DNA from: Eretmocerus hayati
Taxonomy: Eukaryota > Arthropoda > Insecta > Hymenoptera > Aphelinidae
Assembly: GCA_029851415.1 (NCBI GenBank)
Contig: CM056744.1
Coordinates: 68,008,172-68,072,171 of the forward strand
DNA: 64,000 nt
Direction of reading: 5' to 3'
Shown here piece after piece: positions 1 through 12,209 of this stretch. Under the pieces are notes generated by a model. That model was not told the origin of the DNA. It made no database searches and worked only from the letters and a program-made list of their open reading frames with translations. Position numbers and translations under genes: made by a program. The stretch's first letter is position 1. Each line of letters begins with the position of its first letter.

Positions 1-1652
1 GTTTGAAGCATCGGTCTGGATACAAAACTGATGTTCAGGTTCAAATGAAGGTTGGGCTAAAACCGGAGCTGTTGCGACTAGCGCTTTAATCCTATCAAAG
101 GACTCTTGTTGCTCGGTGCCCCATACGTACTTCACCTTTTTCTTTGTGAGCCTTGTAAGAGGTTCAGCAATAGTTGCAAAGTCTTTCAAAAATTTTCTGT
201 ACCACGAGGCCATGCCTAAAAAGCTTTGCAATTTTTTGATCTTTTTTGGTACTGGAAAATCCATGATTGGTGAAATTCTGGAGGGATCTGGACGGCAACC
301 GTCTTTATTTACTAACAGTCCCAAAAATCTAACCTCCTTTGCGCACCAAACGCTTCTCTCACGATTAACAGTGAGGTTAGCTTCGTTCAGGCGATTGAGG
401 AATTTTTCCAGAACTTCGATGTGTTTTTCAAAGGTTTCGGTCTCAATCAGTGAGTCATGTAAATATGTAACTACCCATTCCGATAATTCTGGTGTAATGA
501 CCATGTCGGCAAGTTGTTGGCAGGTAGATGGCGCTCCTGAGAGGCCGAAGGGCATGGTTACAAACTCAAATAACCTAGATTTTGAACTACGAACGCGGTC
601 ATAGGAATAGATTCTTCTTCTAGCTCTATTTGCAAAAACGCTTTGCTTAAGTCTATGACTGAGATATATTTTGCATTGCGTAGTTTTCGCATTATCACGT
701 CCATAAAACGTTGAGGGTAAGCGCACAGCTTTGACTTTTTATTCAACTTGCGGTAGTCGACGCACATGCGATATGTCCCGTCTGGTTTTAAAACCATGAC
801 CACAGGACTCGACCATTGAGACTTGGATCTCCGGATGATCCCTTGTTCTAACCACTCGTTGACTTGCTTATGCATTATTGCTCCAAGTTTCTTGGATACT
901 AGATAATACTTTTGTTTAATCGGCGTGTTATCTGTGAGCTCGATTTTATGCTTAATCCATTTGGTACGACCAAGTTTACCATCATTGGTCGGAAGCATCC
1001 TATCCAACATTCGCTGCAGCTTGTCTCTCTGAGCTTCTGCAAGATGTGCCAATCCAGCAGAGGATACAGGCGTTTCATTGCATGTCATTGAAGCCAGTTC
1101 GACTGGAAGGAGTTCCGCTCGTCCCTCAAGGCGAAGCATATTTTCGCGCGGTAATAATTGCGCATCAAGAGCTCGTATGAGATCTCCACCGATAAGCAGG
1201 TCGGCGTCTGCCTCTCTCAGCACGATGGCCCATATTCTTCTGGTTATTCCTCCTATAGTAAAAAGAAGTTCAACTTCACCAAGTATAGGTGTACAATTCC
1301 CATCTGCGAGTCTGGCGCCTGGACCATAATAAGGTTCAATTTTTTGGCCTAGAGCTGTCGCTATTTGAAGACCAACTGGGCCAAGAGCTGTTCTTGAAGC
1401 ACCCGGATCGAACAGTGCGCGAACGCTAAACTTGTCGATTTCCACGTCCACCCACCAACGAGGGAAATGGTCCGGTTTATTTTCAATACTCCCAATATAA
1501 TGCGTTTCCCCGCAATCTTCACAGGAAATTGGAGGAAATTCACTGGTAGACGCAGTATCAGGAGAAGGTGGTAGCCCCGGGCAGGTCTCGTGCTCCTGGC
1601 TGGGGACAGCAGCGACCTCATCTACTTGTCCCCATCCGCTTTTCCCGAACAC
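1..1652 (-). pseudogene. pol: gypsy-type Pol: retropepsin and reverse transcriptase, frameshifted
   Basis: Pol supplies the protease that matures Gag-Pol and the RT that copies the RNA. The protease motif is FDPGASRTALG (D-P-G in place of D-T/S-G) near 1420. The RT begins with the IKHKIELTD segment near 950. Its motif A is VIDLSKAFLQI, with the catalytic Asp present. The frame stops at TAA 558-560. Coding resumes in another frame from about 590 downward (LFEFVTMPFGLSGAPS), so one or two bases were gained or lost at about 570-600. In this second part the RT active-site box is YLHD instead of YLDD (His codon at 457-459), which should abolish polymerase activity. The first residues of RNase H (QTDAS) are read at the window edge. 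Confidence 0.87.
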
Positions 1653-4018
1653 TCAGGACAAGTGGGTCTGATATGACCTGGCCAACCGCAGCCATAACAC
1701 TGCATATTCTCTTTGGGGCCTGGTTCTTTGTCGGCATTATGTTTGCTGATTACTTTGTCAGTCTTTTCTTCGCCCTCCTGGGCAGGATCCTTCTTCTTCT
1801 TCTTGCTTCTCCTCCAATTCTTCTTCGCCTCTTGATCGGCAGCAGGTTTCTCGGATGAGATGGTTGAAGTCGAATTTGGTGCACTAGGCTTAGCAGCTGC
1901 CCCAGAGTTTGAATTGGCATTTCTTAACGCGTTTGCAATCGCTTTACTGATGATAGACTCGAGATTGGGCGTTGGCGCAGCAGCAGCCGGAGCCTGTGAA
2001 GCTGTGGTCAATTTAGACGTAGCTTCCACGAGTCTGCTTCAAACAGTGGTCAATTCGCTGGGCGGAGTGTCGCTCAACGCCGCGAGGTTAGGTTTGTTTG
2101 GCTTGGTCTCTGCTTTTGCGCTGTGACACGCTACTTCTGGAAGCAGAGCCATTTCTGGTGGTGGCGGTGGCTTGTAGTTTTTCTCGGACCACAAAAGAGC
2201 TTCTGCTTCTCTCGCAAGTTCGAGAAGAGAATCAATGTCCGATACTTCTTGCCTACGTACCAGTTTCCTTAATTCAGGGATCATATTCCTGTAGAGAAGA
2301 TCCAATTGTTCCTCTTCTCCCCAAGGTCTCTCAAATCTGCCCAGAATTGTGAGCAGGCTGGAGATATAATCCCTAACAGGTTCTACTTTTCCCTGGGTAC
2401 GCGTCTGCGCTTCCACCACCAATTTGTGTTGGAAGTTGCGGTCTACGCCGTATGTGCGACGAGCGCTGGCGCAAAAATCGTCCCAAGTTGACCATTTTTT
2501 CCGAGCTTGACGGCACCAAATTAGCGCTGCGCCAGTCATGAGCTCTGTCATGCCGTTGAGTAAATCTTCATCATCAATGTGTGCCAAAGCACGGCATTCT
2601 TCTACTCGTTGGATGAATTCTTCAATACTTATTGATTTCTCCCCGCCTGTGAAATTTATTTTCCAAGCTCGCACAATTTTTCCGACATCCTGCTTATTAT
2701 AACTTGAATTAGCAGGCCTCTGTGATCTGGATGTCGAGATAGTCTCTGATGACACCCTCCCCCCGGGCGCGGTATTCGCAACCACAGGGTCATTACGAAA
2801 AACATTGTTATTTGGGGAGCTCATGCCTCCAAGATCTTGAGCAATGTTGTTTGGAATTTGTGCTGTTGAGCTCATTGGTCCATTTCCTGGTATTCTTCCA
2901 GAAGAAGGTATAAAGCTAGGCGCGTGTGCGTTCAGCGCTGATCTTCCAAAGCTTAGTGGGTTCGGAAAGCATTGCGATACCGCAGTCGTGAAATCGCTCA
3001 CATTGTAATTATTATCGTTATGGATATGTCTTACGTTGTGGTAATCGCCGAAAGTTACTCTTGAAGTGCCCTGATATGTCGAGGATTGTAGAGGACCAGG
3101 CGTGAAGATTTGTGACTGCGTGACTTGGGTTGCTTGGGCTTGAGTCACCTCGTCTAAGGCCCTTTCGACTTGTACCAACAAGTCACGTGGTACTCGGTAC
3201 TGCTTACCAGCACTATCTTGCACAACTGCCATACCCCTTGAACCTGCAGAGTTGTTATATAGAAGCGAATTGCCTTGAGTTGCAGTAACCGTTGTTGTAG
3301 TCGTGGTGTCGTCACCTATTGTTATTTGATATTGCCCACGAACTGTTACTTTTGATGGCACGATCCCTCTATCTACTTGTTCTTGGGTCAACATTGAAAT
3401 TCCGGATGACGAAAACGAAGGCATGGGATTCCATGTAGACGTCGATAGATCAGCTGTTGTTGTTATAGTTTGAGTGGATGACGTTTGAGGTACGGATATT
3501 TGCGGTGGCGCTAGATTTTGCAGGGTGACCGGTGGAACCCTAAACGTGATCCCTGTACCACGACCGGTGCCCGCGGCGCTGCTTCTATTTACCCCCAAAT
3601 TCCTACCCAAAGCGTCTCCAGTCGTTTGCATTCCAGGGACGACTTGGTGTGAGCTATTTGCCAACGGATTGCCTAGTATCGACGTATCCGTCTCTTCATG
3701 TGGCGTGTGCGCACGGGATACGATGATCTGACGATGTTCTTCATTGATGCCGATTTCTGCCAAAATTGTCTCGAGCTTCACTTCTCGACGAGTCTTCAAT
3801 TCAGCTTCTTCGATCTCTTCATCGATCCGCGCGAAATCATTCTCCCTGTACTCGCCGCGTAATCTAGAGGCAAGTCTATCAAGTTTTTCAAAATATGAAC
3901 CAGATTTCTCTAATTCAAGATCTTCTAAAATAGGTATCAGTTCTGCTTACCTTTTATTCCCGAGCCAATCTTGAATTTGTGACTCGAGATCTTGTGAAAA
4001 ATCTGCGTAAGTCGCCAT
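1622..4018 (-). pseudogene. gag: gypsy-type Gag (capsid and nucleocapsid), two nonsense codons
   Basis: Gag packages element RNA into virus-like particles in the cytoplasm. I place the start at the ATG at 4016-4018 (MATYADFSQ), because the same frame runs on through the whole gag. The frame holds an in-frame TAA at 3947-3949 and TGA at 2039-2041; coding continues after both, giving about 800 codons. The N-terminal half is rich in Ser, Thr, Asn and Pro. The retrotransposon-gag capsid domain lies at about 2170-2650 (FTGGEKSISIEEFIQRVEE onward). Near the C-terminus are a Lys-rich stretch (RRSKKKKK) and one CCHC-type knuckle, CYGCGWPGHIRPTC. The frame ends at TAG 1622-1624. Both stops look like point mutations; stop-codon readthrough at the TGA is possible but unsupported. 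The TAA sits in AGGTAAG, which resembles a splice donor, but I found no matching acceptor. Confidence 0.85.
1640..1646 (-). promoter_or_regulatory. Candidate -1 ribosomal frameshift site between gag and pol
   Basis: On the minus strand the heptamer reads G GGA AAA in the gag frame, which fits the X XXY YYZ rule for -1 slippage. The pol frame is -1 relative to gag. The two frames overlap by only about 31 bases (1622-1652), bounded by a pol-frame TGA just upstream and the gag TAG downstream, and the heptamer lies inside this small overlap. It follows the zinc knuckle directly, a normal gag-pol boundary. I did not establish a downstream pseudoknot. Confidence 0.7.
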
Positions 4019-5739
4019 TTTACAAAGTAAATAAATCAATCCCTCGCTAATATTTACTAACGCGGTGCAGCAGTATGCATCTGCTCACTTCGGCCAAAAT
4101 TTTATTTGAGTGCTGTCACATAGCACAAGAAGTTTCCATTAATTACATAGATCTGGATTTGCATACAAGCGCCGCTCTCAGTTTCGCGTTTCGTTCGTCC
4201 GAAAATAAAATTTCAATCCAAAGAAATTCAAGAAATAAATCTGTAAAAATTTCTGAGAAATTTCAAAATTCAAGAATTACTGAAAAAATTAAGCGATATT
4301 TACTCAAAAGTAACTGAGAGAGCCTGAAACTATTCAATTTTGGCTAAAGTGTGCGTCATTTACTTATACTAACGCAAAAATTACGAGAGGATATTTTATT
4401 TGGAGTTGTAACGCGACCTAGCTAGCTTACAAGATAGTCTGTTGCACTAGCAGACGACATAAACTTGATCCAGAATTATTCCACATCTAGAAATCGAAGA
4501 GCGTAGAGCGCATTGACTGGTACAAATTTCACCTGAAAACCCTAAACGGAACTCTAGAAATTCAAAAATGCGAGTACAGGATGCGCAAACATCCAACATT
4601 CCATCACACCAACACTCTGCACACTGATCATACCTTACAATTAGTCATTTCCGCAGATAACTGCAAAAATTTCATGTTTCTGCATTTTGCAGTGATTTAA
4701 AAAATTCCAGTTTGAAAAGTGCAATTTTAGAACTAAACGCAAGATTTCAACTTCATTTCGCATCATTTTCGCAAAATTATTACTAAATCGCGGTACACTA
4801 ATGCGAATGCGCTGCAAGATTTGGCGATCTGTAGCGTGAATCGATTTTTTCTCGATTTTACAAAATTTAATCAAATAAATTTTACCATGACTCCAGAAAT
4901 TTCCACGGATTTTCCGGTTTTTCCGCACTGGGAAGCTGCTATGCATTAGCAGATGCACGTAAAACGCGAGAGAAAAATTTTCAGCAAAACCGCAACATTA
5001 TAAAAGCCACAGAGACACTGTATCTTGCTCTGCATCCGGAGACTTGGATGCCCTATAGTCGTTGTATATCTATATACACTCATATCGACACACTATAGCA
5101 TTCCGCACACTCGCGTCGACGCAATTTTCAAACTTCAAGATTTTTTGATTTGATATTCTGCTCGCCTGCAGATATAATATCCACGCATACGAGCGTGATA
5201 CGGGCTGCCTGTAATTAATAAGCAGCACTAGCGTGAAAGGGGCTTGCAGCCATCACAGCTGATTCAAGCGCGATCGATAATTAAATATATGTATATCGCG
5301 TCACTTCCATGATGAATTCAAATCGATCATCTAACCGATGAATAATCACGCGATCAGCACACCTGCGTCGTCACATCACTCGCGTCGCTATACATAATGT
5401 CCCGGTATACGCACACCAATGCAGCTACTATATATGTATCACCGCTTTCCCGCCTGAAGCAGCGGAGAAATTTCGATGGCGCGCGATTTCATTAGCCGGC
5501 GACGAGGATGATCCGCGCACTAGGTTGATAACGCTCGCGAACGCGCAATTATTTTGTCCAGCTAGTGGATTATTCCGTTGGGCGCCATTTATGACGGTAT
5601 ATGATCTCGTCACATTAATTATTCATGCGAGTCCGCAAAGTGCAATGCGGCTCGCCAGGATCTGCTTGGCGGCGTCTTCCTCGTGGACACTGGCCTCCTG
5701 TCGGCCAGTGCTGCTCGTACTACGCATTAGCGCATGATA
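4019..5739 (-). other. Non-coding leader or flank upstream of gypsy gag
   Basis: About 1.7 kb, AT-rich, with no convincing coding region. If the candidate LTR at 5740-6401 belongs to the gag below it, this is an unusually long 5' leader; otherwise it is another insertion or host DNA. A short hairpin with 8-bp arms (CACTGGCC/GGCCAGTG) lies at 5689-5711. I saw no clear tRNA primer-binding site next to gag. Confidence 0.4.
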
Positions 5740-6401
5740 AAATTAGGACGAGTTCACGAGGAAACACAGATGAGTGATAACGCGAGCAGGTAAAGTTAAC
5801 AAGGTTTGGATTTATTCAATCAATAATTTACAAAGCGCATCCGGGCGCGAACGCAACAGGTGAATATCACGCGAGAGAGAGCCATACGTCATTAGAGGGA
5901 GTGAGAGAGAGATATAACTCGAGTAAGTACTCACAATGCGATTTCGCTAGTATTAGGCCGCTGCCTCGGGGACGTCGCTCGTCCGGGTCTGCCTCGAATG
6001 CTAGGTGACCGGGGAATTCCTCCCCTCGCCACTGGGTACGGGCCTCGACGCCTGCAGGTCTGGCGGTGGTAGCCGAGGGTAACCGGAGCACACGCGGCGC
6101 GGGAGAACGTACGGATACCAGGACACGAGGTGCGTTGCGCGCGATAACCAAGTATAGTCTGCTGCTTGACCGGAAAGTCATCAGCTATGTCAATTTGGGC
6201 GAGCTACGCTCCGATTGGTCGGCCATCTTGTGGCGCGCGCGCATTCTCTCTCTCTCTCTAATTCAAACCTGAGCGCGTGACTCTCTCGTTGCTGCTGCAT
6301 CACGGAACACCTGTAACAATCTTTTTATACAAACGAGGATGATTCAATTATAACTTAATACTAATTGCCGAGGAGAGAGTGATGGGACTTTACCCGTCAC
6401 A
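5740..6401 (-). repeat. Candidate 5' LTR of the gypsy-type element
   Basis: Read on the minus strand, the segment starts TGTGACGGG at 6401. It holds a TATA-like TATAAAAAG about 70 bases in and an AATAAA poly(A)-like signal near 5812. These are the usual LTR landmarks in the right order. The downstream edge is uncertain, and the partner LTR is outside the window, so this is inference from composition only. Confidence 0.35.
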
Positions 6402-6899
6402 AGACTATGAATATTTAAAAATGTGTTTAGATATATGTGTGTAAAAAGAAATTGCTGGGGTATGAATTTATTTTATTTTATTTTGAATAAATGCTATTAT
6501 TCTTAATCTAACCTATGTGTTATAACTCTCTGCTACCCTGTCGTATACCCAATACATAAGAAGTACATTTTGTAAACAAAATGATACCTTAATTTTCATC
6601 TTTCTCTAAAAAGAATCATAACTCAACTTTGTTGAATCTTCTCAATCGATTACCTGTCATTTGAGCCCAAGCAGAGCACTGTACATTCTTGTGAACTTGC
6701 AGTTTGCGACATTTTGCATTATTCCACATTTGCGCTTGTCACGATCCTGAGGCACCGGAAAAGCTTTTATGAAATTTCGTGGAGACACAGCTGTTACTGC
6801 ATCAAGAAACGAAGAGTATTCCTTTTGAATCATGACAATCGGTTAAAAATTCGCGTGAAGGCGATTTTTCTGGTAATTTCCGTTTTTGGCCCCACTGTG
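6402..6899. other. No gene recognised
   Basis: About 500 AT-rich bases. I see no coding region or repeat shared with the rest of the window. Confidence 0.4.
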
Positions 6900-7050
6900 C
6901 GACGGGCCACGCCGCGGCAGACTTCTCTGATCAACCGGACGACTCACACACTCTTCCTCACCTCACAAGTTCTCTCATATATATTAAAGTCACCAATCAG
7001 TAAATTACTTAAGTTTATCCTGGAGACTGAACCCCTCACCACGTTACAAC
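6900..7050 (+). repeat. Dispersed LTR-like repeat, uninterrupted copy
   Basis: The sequence from CGACGGGCCACGCC to CACCACGTTACAAC occurs again at 43037-43120 and 49544-49606, where it is split by a LINE. The end in GTTACA and the decayed plus-strand gag that follows suggest this is the 3' part of a 5' LTR. The similarity stops just upstream of CGACGGG, so the full LTR is not visible. Confidence 0.65.
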
Positions 7051-7580
7051 CCCCTTTTGATGCTAGGTGGGACAGTTTCCCGCGAGTTCGAATTTTTTCG
7101 GGAAAATAAGAAAAAATTACTTTCAAAAATTTTTCGGATTCTGCGATTTCGCGAGAATTTCGTAAAAAATCAGAAGTGACCAAGAGAGAAGATAAGGGTT
7201 GAGCCAAGCAGAATCTCACCGAGTCGTAAACCTGCCAAGCTGATTTTTAATACCTGCCCACCCGCCCAGACATTAGCAGAGAGCTATCGAAGTCCAACCC
7301 GTCGCTTCGAAATTCACCACCGAGACGCCTGCCTAACTTTCCTGCTGACCGTGCACATCCATGCAGCTCATCGCAGCCATCAACATCAGCATCAATTGCA
7401 GCCGCTAGTTGGCGTAAATACATCTGACTTATCTCACTCTCATCTCATGAAGTGCTATGTTTCACGTTAGCATATATTCCCGAAGCGAAATTCAGAAACA
7501 AAATTCGAAAGAGCACGAAGATTAGTGAATCATCAACTCAAACTGCTACTTTGCAAATAGCAACCGATAGTATCACAAAA

Positions 7581-9379
7581 ATGTTTGATCCAAACCATAA
7601 TATGAGCAATAATAATCACCATGATTTGATAAACTCTAGCTTTGATCGAAGTATGATGAACGAAGTTTGGGAAATCAATGCAAACGATACGAGCAACTCG
7701 CGAGATAGAGAGGTGACACGAATGAGCCGTTCTAATACACCGCAGAATCATGTGTCTCAAGTTCACTTTGAATCGCAGCTAAGATGCGGAATTGAACCCA
7801 TGATCAGTGAAAATTCCTCAAAAGTAGTCCCGAATCAAAATTCCACACGAGTAGAAGTCCAAGCTATGACATATACAGAGATAGTTTACAGAAAGGACCA
7901 AGATGGAAATCTTATTCCTTGCAGAATTTTACAACCTCCAACAGATATTTATAACACGTGTCAAAATTTCTCCACAGTTCGAAATTCGCTTCACGAAAGA
8001 GATTCAGTTCGAGGATATGAGAGCAATCTTCGAAATTTGAAACATGCATTTCTTGACGATCGAAGTCGACTAACGTCTCTGCGCCCGAAATCTCAGAATA
8101 TTTCACACCAAAATGAGCAACAGCAAGTTTTTCCACAAACTCCATGGGATTTCCCCACGAGCACAGATCACAAAAGACAAAATATACAACATACATCGAG
8201 TCACCAATCAGAATGTTTCCAAGAGTGTTCTGCCCAAAATTTGCCAGTATACCACAATAAAAAGTCTAGTGTGCCATTCGTCGAGCCTAACTGTAATCTC
8301 AAAGAAACGTTATAGAAAAATATTTTCGAGGAAGTCAGCTATCAAGAACTCGTTAAAATGTACAAAACTCGGAATCAAATCAAATCGAAAAATCGAACTG
8401 AAATGGCACAAACAAAACAGGGCCTTCAATCCTCTATGCGTGATTATTGTGCACTTCCCTATGTCCGTCAAACAGCCCAACACGATCACCACATGGAGTC
8501 AAATAAAGACAAAAATCGGGGCCGTCACGAAATTTTTGACCCAACACACGCATATGTTCAGTCAAATTTGATTGATTATGCTCCAGTACAAAATGCACAG
8601 ACTGTGCACAAAACTGATCAGATTCAATCGAAACAGTTGACTTGAAATAACTTTGTAGAAACACACTCGAAAACAGAAATAGATGCAAGTTTACCAAAGC
8701 ACTGAAATATATAGAAGAGTTCGATGGCAATTTTCAAGATTTGACAACATTTTGTAGCGCCGTGAGATATGCGGCATCACTATGTGTGAATTTTGAATCG
8801 GGGCATATGCTTATCATTGCTATCGCCAACAAATTACGCGGGACACCTGAAGATTTATATGCAGCAACAATAACTGCATATAATTCCGTAGAAGAATCTT
8901 TGAAAAATTTGAAGGAGCAGTTCACTGTAGTCGTCTGCCTCGATGATATAACGTCACAATTGAAAGCAACCTCAGAACAAAATGATGAATCAATAGAAGC
9001 ATACGGAACGAGAATCCAGCTGATTTTGTGTAGATTCAAAAGTTCAACAGCATCGTGAAGAGAATATTCCAATGCAGAGAAAGAATTTCGCTGTCGCGAC
9101 GCAGATGAGGTAGCTTTGACGCAATTCATCATCGGTATTGGAATAGAACTCGAAAGCGTAGTGCGAACTCAGCGGTCTGGTAGCATACGTAAAGCGATAA
9201 GAATCGCGCAACAGACGGAGTTACAGTGCAAACATTTTCCGAATGTTTAAGAAGATTCTCATCCATTTTCGCAGCCAATTCCACCTGCGGTTAATCAGAA
9301 AAGTGTGCGTTTTTTAGATTTACGATGCGTCTGTCAGTACTGCAATCAATTGGGTCACGAGGCAAAACGTTGCCCATAA
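7581..9379 (+). pseudogene. gag: LTR-element Gag with CCHC knuckle, broken
   Basis: The first good ATG in the long frame is at 7581 (MFDPNHNMSNNN); the N-terminal region is Asn-, Ser- and Gln-rich and unstructured. The frame has an in-frame TAG at 8313-8315 and a TGA near 8643. It then shifts to a capsid-like segment at about 8700-9240, with FDGNFQDLTTFCSAV, LRGTPEDLYAATITAY and NDESIEAYGTRIQ, a pattern I associate with Ty3-type capsids. A stop lies at 9056-9058. The nucleocapsid knuckle CQYCNQLGHEAKRC (CX2CX4HX4C) ends just before TAA 9377-9379. A weaker second Cys/His cluster (YCNHYKRDQAAQC) follows near 9495. At least three disruptions make this a pseudogene. Confidence 0.7.
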
Positions 9380-9722
9380 TTGAATTCAGATTTTGAGAAA
9401 GATGGAGTGTACATTGATCGGCCGAAAAAATATCGCGAAAAGCGTGACGGTTATCACAGCAGGGGTAGAAATGGCAGAAACTATTGCAATCATTACAAGC
9501 GAGACCAGGCTGCGCAGTGCAATGAGGGGGAAATGATGGGCAGGTAAATTCGGTTGCTTGCTGTAATCCTCCACGAAGCCACGTAGCTGCACAAGAGCCA
9601 CAAGCGCCACAAGTGTAACAACAGCCACAACCACTTTTAGTTGAATCTCGAATGCGTTCGGCACTTTGCGATAAGCATTTGAACTAATTGACCGTCCGTC
9701 GCAGTCCCCAGACGCCGGGCGC

Positions 9723-11057
9723 GTGGATGACGCAATCAAAATCGCGTCTACAGTGAACGAAGAGGAAAATTATAGGAAATCACGGCTCAAATCGCCTCCA
9801 AATGAGGAGATATCGTCCGATGATGAATCGGTATATAAAATAGGAGAAAGAAGTAATATTGATGAGTTTTCACCTCTGCCTCAAACTTATGTGAATTCTT
9901 CTACTTAATCCTTGGAAATTGAGAATATCCTCCCAGCTGCAGACTCCGAAATTCGTGAAATGATAGACGAAGTATCGATGCTATGTATAGACTCCGGGAC
10001 TGATAAGTGTATAAACGAGCCAAGTAGAGTCGAGCATCTTAATACGATTGACAGATTTGAAATTCCATCCATTCATGGCATGGCCAGAAATGAGTTCAAC
10101 TCAATGGGAATGAATTATATGCAAATGAATGGTATGCGCAGGGAATTTTTCGTTGTCCCCGACACCACACTAGTGAAATGTGATGGATTAGTGAGTCGGG
10201 ACCATTTGTTGAAATATGGAGGTAATCCAGACCCCAAAGCCCGCTGCCTCCAATTCAAGAGTCTTTCAGTTTCCTTTGTGAAGGAAATGAACATGAAGGT
10301 GCCACCAAATGGGATCAAAATGATGGAGCTCGAGTACATGAATCCTGTAAAAGAGAGTCAAGTGTCTGTCACGCATGCTACCAGAGAAATCAATTTCGAA
10401 AATTCCATCACAGAAAACTGTAACGAATATATAGCAGCAAAACTGAGGAAAATCATCACATTTTCTCGGAATATGAAAAGCATCGATGGGGACGATGTCA
10501 TACACGGTATTTGCAAATCATACATGGTTACCCCTACAGCCGAGGCACAGCTTCTTGGAAAACAAAGTAATCGCGATCGAATTTACACACTCGCGAGCGA
10601 GATTGGAGAATATAAACTCTTGCATTCAGATTCATTGTGTAAAAATCTTACATCGTTGCCCGCGACTCAGGTATCCGCGAGCGCAATCACACGCAATACC
10701 GGCGAGGAGAACCACGGACTCGACGAAAATAGACTCGACTTTGCACGTCGAGCCAAGAACCTTTCGAGTGATGGGAACGAGTCTTCAAGAGGTTCTCAAG
10801 TTCAGCGGCGTTCTGGGAGCCGAAACAGTCGCGTTCAATCGCATTCAGCAGTTTTTGGAAAATATCAGGTGGCATCCGCTCGACCGCCACGTGAGAAGCC
10901 TCATTGGGCACTTGACGATAACGAGCAAGTGCGAACTTCGCAAAGAATCTTCGCAGTAAAATATTGTTCATGTTGGTACAAAGTAAGTATTTTATTGTCT
11001 TTTTCGAAAAATGTAAATGAAGTCGTCGAGACATTTGGAGTGTGTCTCCGAAAGTAG
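9723..11057 (+). pseudogene. Retropepsin-like segment and linker of the same LTR element
   Basis: The frame opens at 9723 and has one in-frame TAA at 9906-9908. About 90 codons later comes MLCIDSGTDKCI, a plausible aspartic-protease D-S-G motif, followed by a beta-rich region (FFVVPDTTLVKCDGLVSRDHL) of roughly protease length. The C-terminal third (10.7-11.05 kb) is not recognised. The position right after gag fits a protease. A full family assignment would need a profile search. Confidence 0.5.
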
Positions 11058-11684
11058 AAAATGGGCCTGGAAATATTCCAGGGAATTCAGTTCCCAAATA
11101 CAATCATTGATCAACTCACAATATGCAACCTGTTCAATTTCCGCACTTTCCTCAGAAACTCCACTAGCATGAATCTGGTGCAATTAAGTATCAAGGAATC
11201 TCGATATAACCGGGAACCACACATCTCGAAGAGAGGGGTGGGCCATTCGGTATCAATTGAAATGAACCAAATCTTGTCACTCGCATTTTTCGGGAGATAA
11301 CTGATTTCTCCAACAAAATAACTCCGATGGTAGTTTTTGCTGGACTTCTGATGAAACCGATCACTTCGAGCCGCCAGGTATAACTCTGAGTTATCAGATC
11401 AACACTTCCAACATTATATTCATCGACTTCGCAGAAGCTTTTGGATTGAATCAACAAGGTACATCTGAAGCACCAGTGAACATTCCCGTGATCGAGAAAA
11501 TTCGCCCAACCTCCCAAAAATCACCTGAGCGCCCTGAGCAGACCATTTAGATTGGAATATGGTTCATCCACAGGTCATTCGGCTCATCAACGTCATAGAA
11601 AATCAGAACACGAGCTGCCCACAATCAGATCTAACATTGAATTGAAGAGCCAGAGCACTTGGGGAACAGCAGCAGACGGATTCT
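11058..11684 (+). other. No gene recognised
   Basis: Frames are short and broken. This is probably more decayed internal sequence of the LTR element; I could not read RT motifs in it. Confidence 0.35.
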
Positions 11685-12209
11685 ATGGAGAAATCTGATG
11701 ACGTCATCTCTCGAATAACAATCCAAATGCCGCACAAGCAGGCTCCAGCCACTCTCCTTAATGAGCATGACAAGTATCGTTCCAATTGTTTCTTTAATTT
11801 ATTATCCACAACTCTGTATTTTTGGAGAGATGAGTACGCGCACGAGTTGATGATTTCTGCTGGCATTCAAGTATCAGTTGCATATACGAAATTGATTAAG
11901 CTCAGGCATTCAAATTTTCCGATTGAAAATATGAAAATCATGAACGACTTCTCAAAAACTTTCCTCAAATTTTCAACTAAAAGAGAAGCAGATGTGCAGA
12001 ATAGTACCTTAAAAGCAATCTTTACAGCTCAAAAATTCAGAATTTTGTTACTAACATTGGGCAATTTGAATGTGACGCTTCAGTGCAGCTGCCTTTGGCC
12101 GTTTTTAGATACTCTGGCCCAGGGACGTGCTTCTGAAGACGTCAGAACCACGTCAATAGCTAGAAGGATTGAAAATAGACAGAATCAAGCAATCTGCAAC
12201 ATTTCATAG
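11685..12209 (+). CDS. Unrecognised open frame, 174 codons
   Basis: The frame is open for 174 codons from ATG (MEKSDDVISRITIQMP) to TAG. It contains a hydrophobic stretch LRILLLTLGNL-like near residue 130 but no convincing signal peptide or membrane segment. I do not recognise the protein. It lies on the same strand as the decayed gag and protease and may be leftover element sequence, or a chance open frame in AT-rich DNA. Confidence 0.25.
   Translation: MEKSDDVISRITIQMPHKQAPATLLNEHDKYRSNCFFNLLSTTLYFWRDEYAHELMISAGIQVSVAYTKLIKLRHSNFPIENMKIMNDFSKTFLKFSTKREADVQNSTLKAIFTAQKFRILLLTLGNLNVTLQCSCLWPFLDTLAQGRASEDVRTTSIARRIENRQNQAICNIS

Larger units (their letters stand above)
1..4018 (-). mobile_element. 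Ty3/gypsy-type LTR retrotransposon, partial
   Basis: Gag, protease and RT lie in this order on the minus strand, and RNase H is just beginning where the window ends at position 1, so the 3' half and 3' LTR are outside. The gene order and the -1 gag-pol overlap are typical of Ty3/gypsy elements. Gag has two in-frame stops, pol has a frameshift, and the RT catalytic box is altered, so this copy cannot move by itself. The 5' LTR is not proven because its partner is off-window; a candidate is annotated at 5740-6401. Confidence 0.88.

Noticed and set aside
116..604. Plus-strand open frame of 162 codons
   Set aside because: It is the antisense of gypsy RT, whose minus-strand frame shows clear RT motifs.
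3940..3955. Splice donor-like AGGTAAG at the gag stop, suggesting an intron in gag
   Set aside because: Coding continues in the same frame immediately after the stop, so a nonsense mutation is simpler.
6066..6272. Plus-strand frame in the candidate LTR region
   Set aside because: Short, no motif, and antisense to the likely LTR transcript.
7912..8196. Minus-strand frame in the gag region
   Set aside because: Antisense of a Gag-like frame; no motif.
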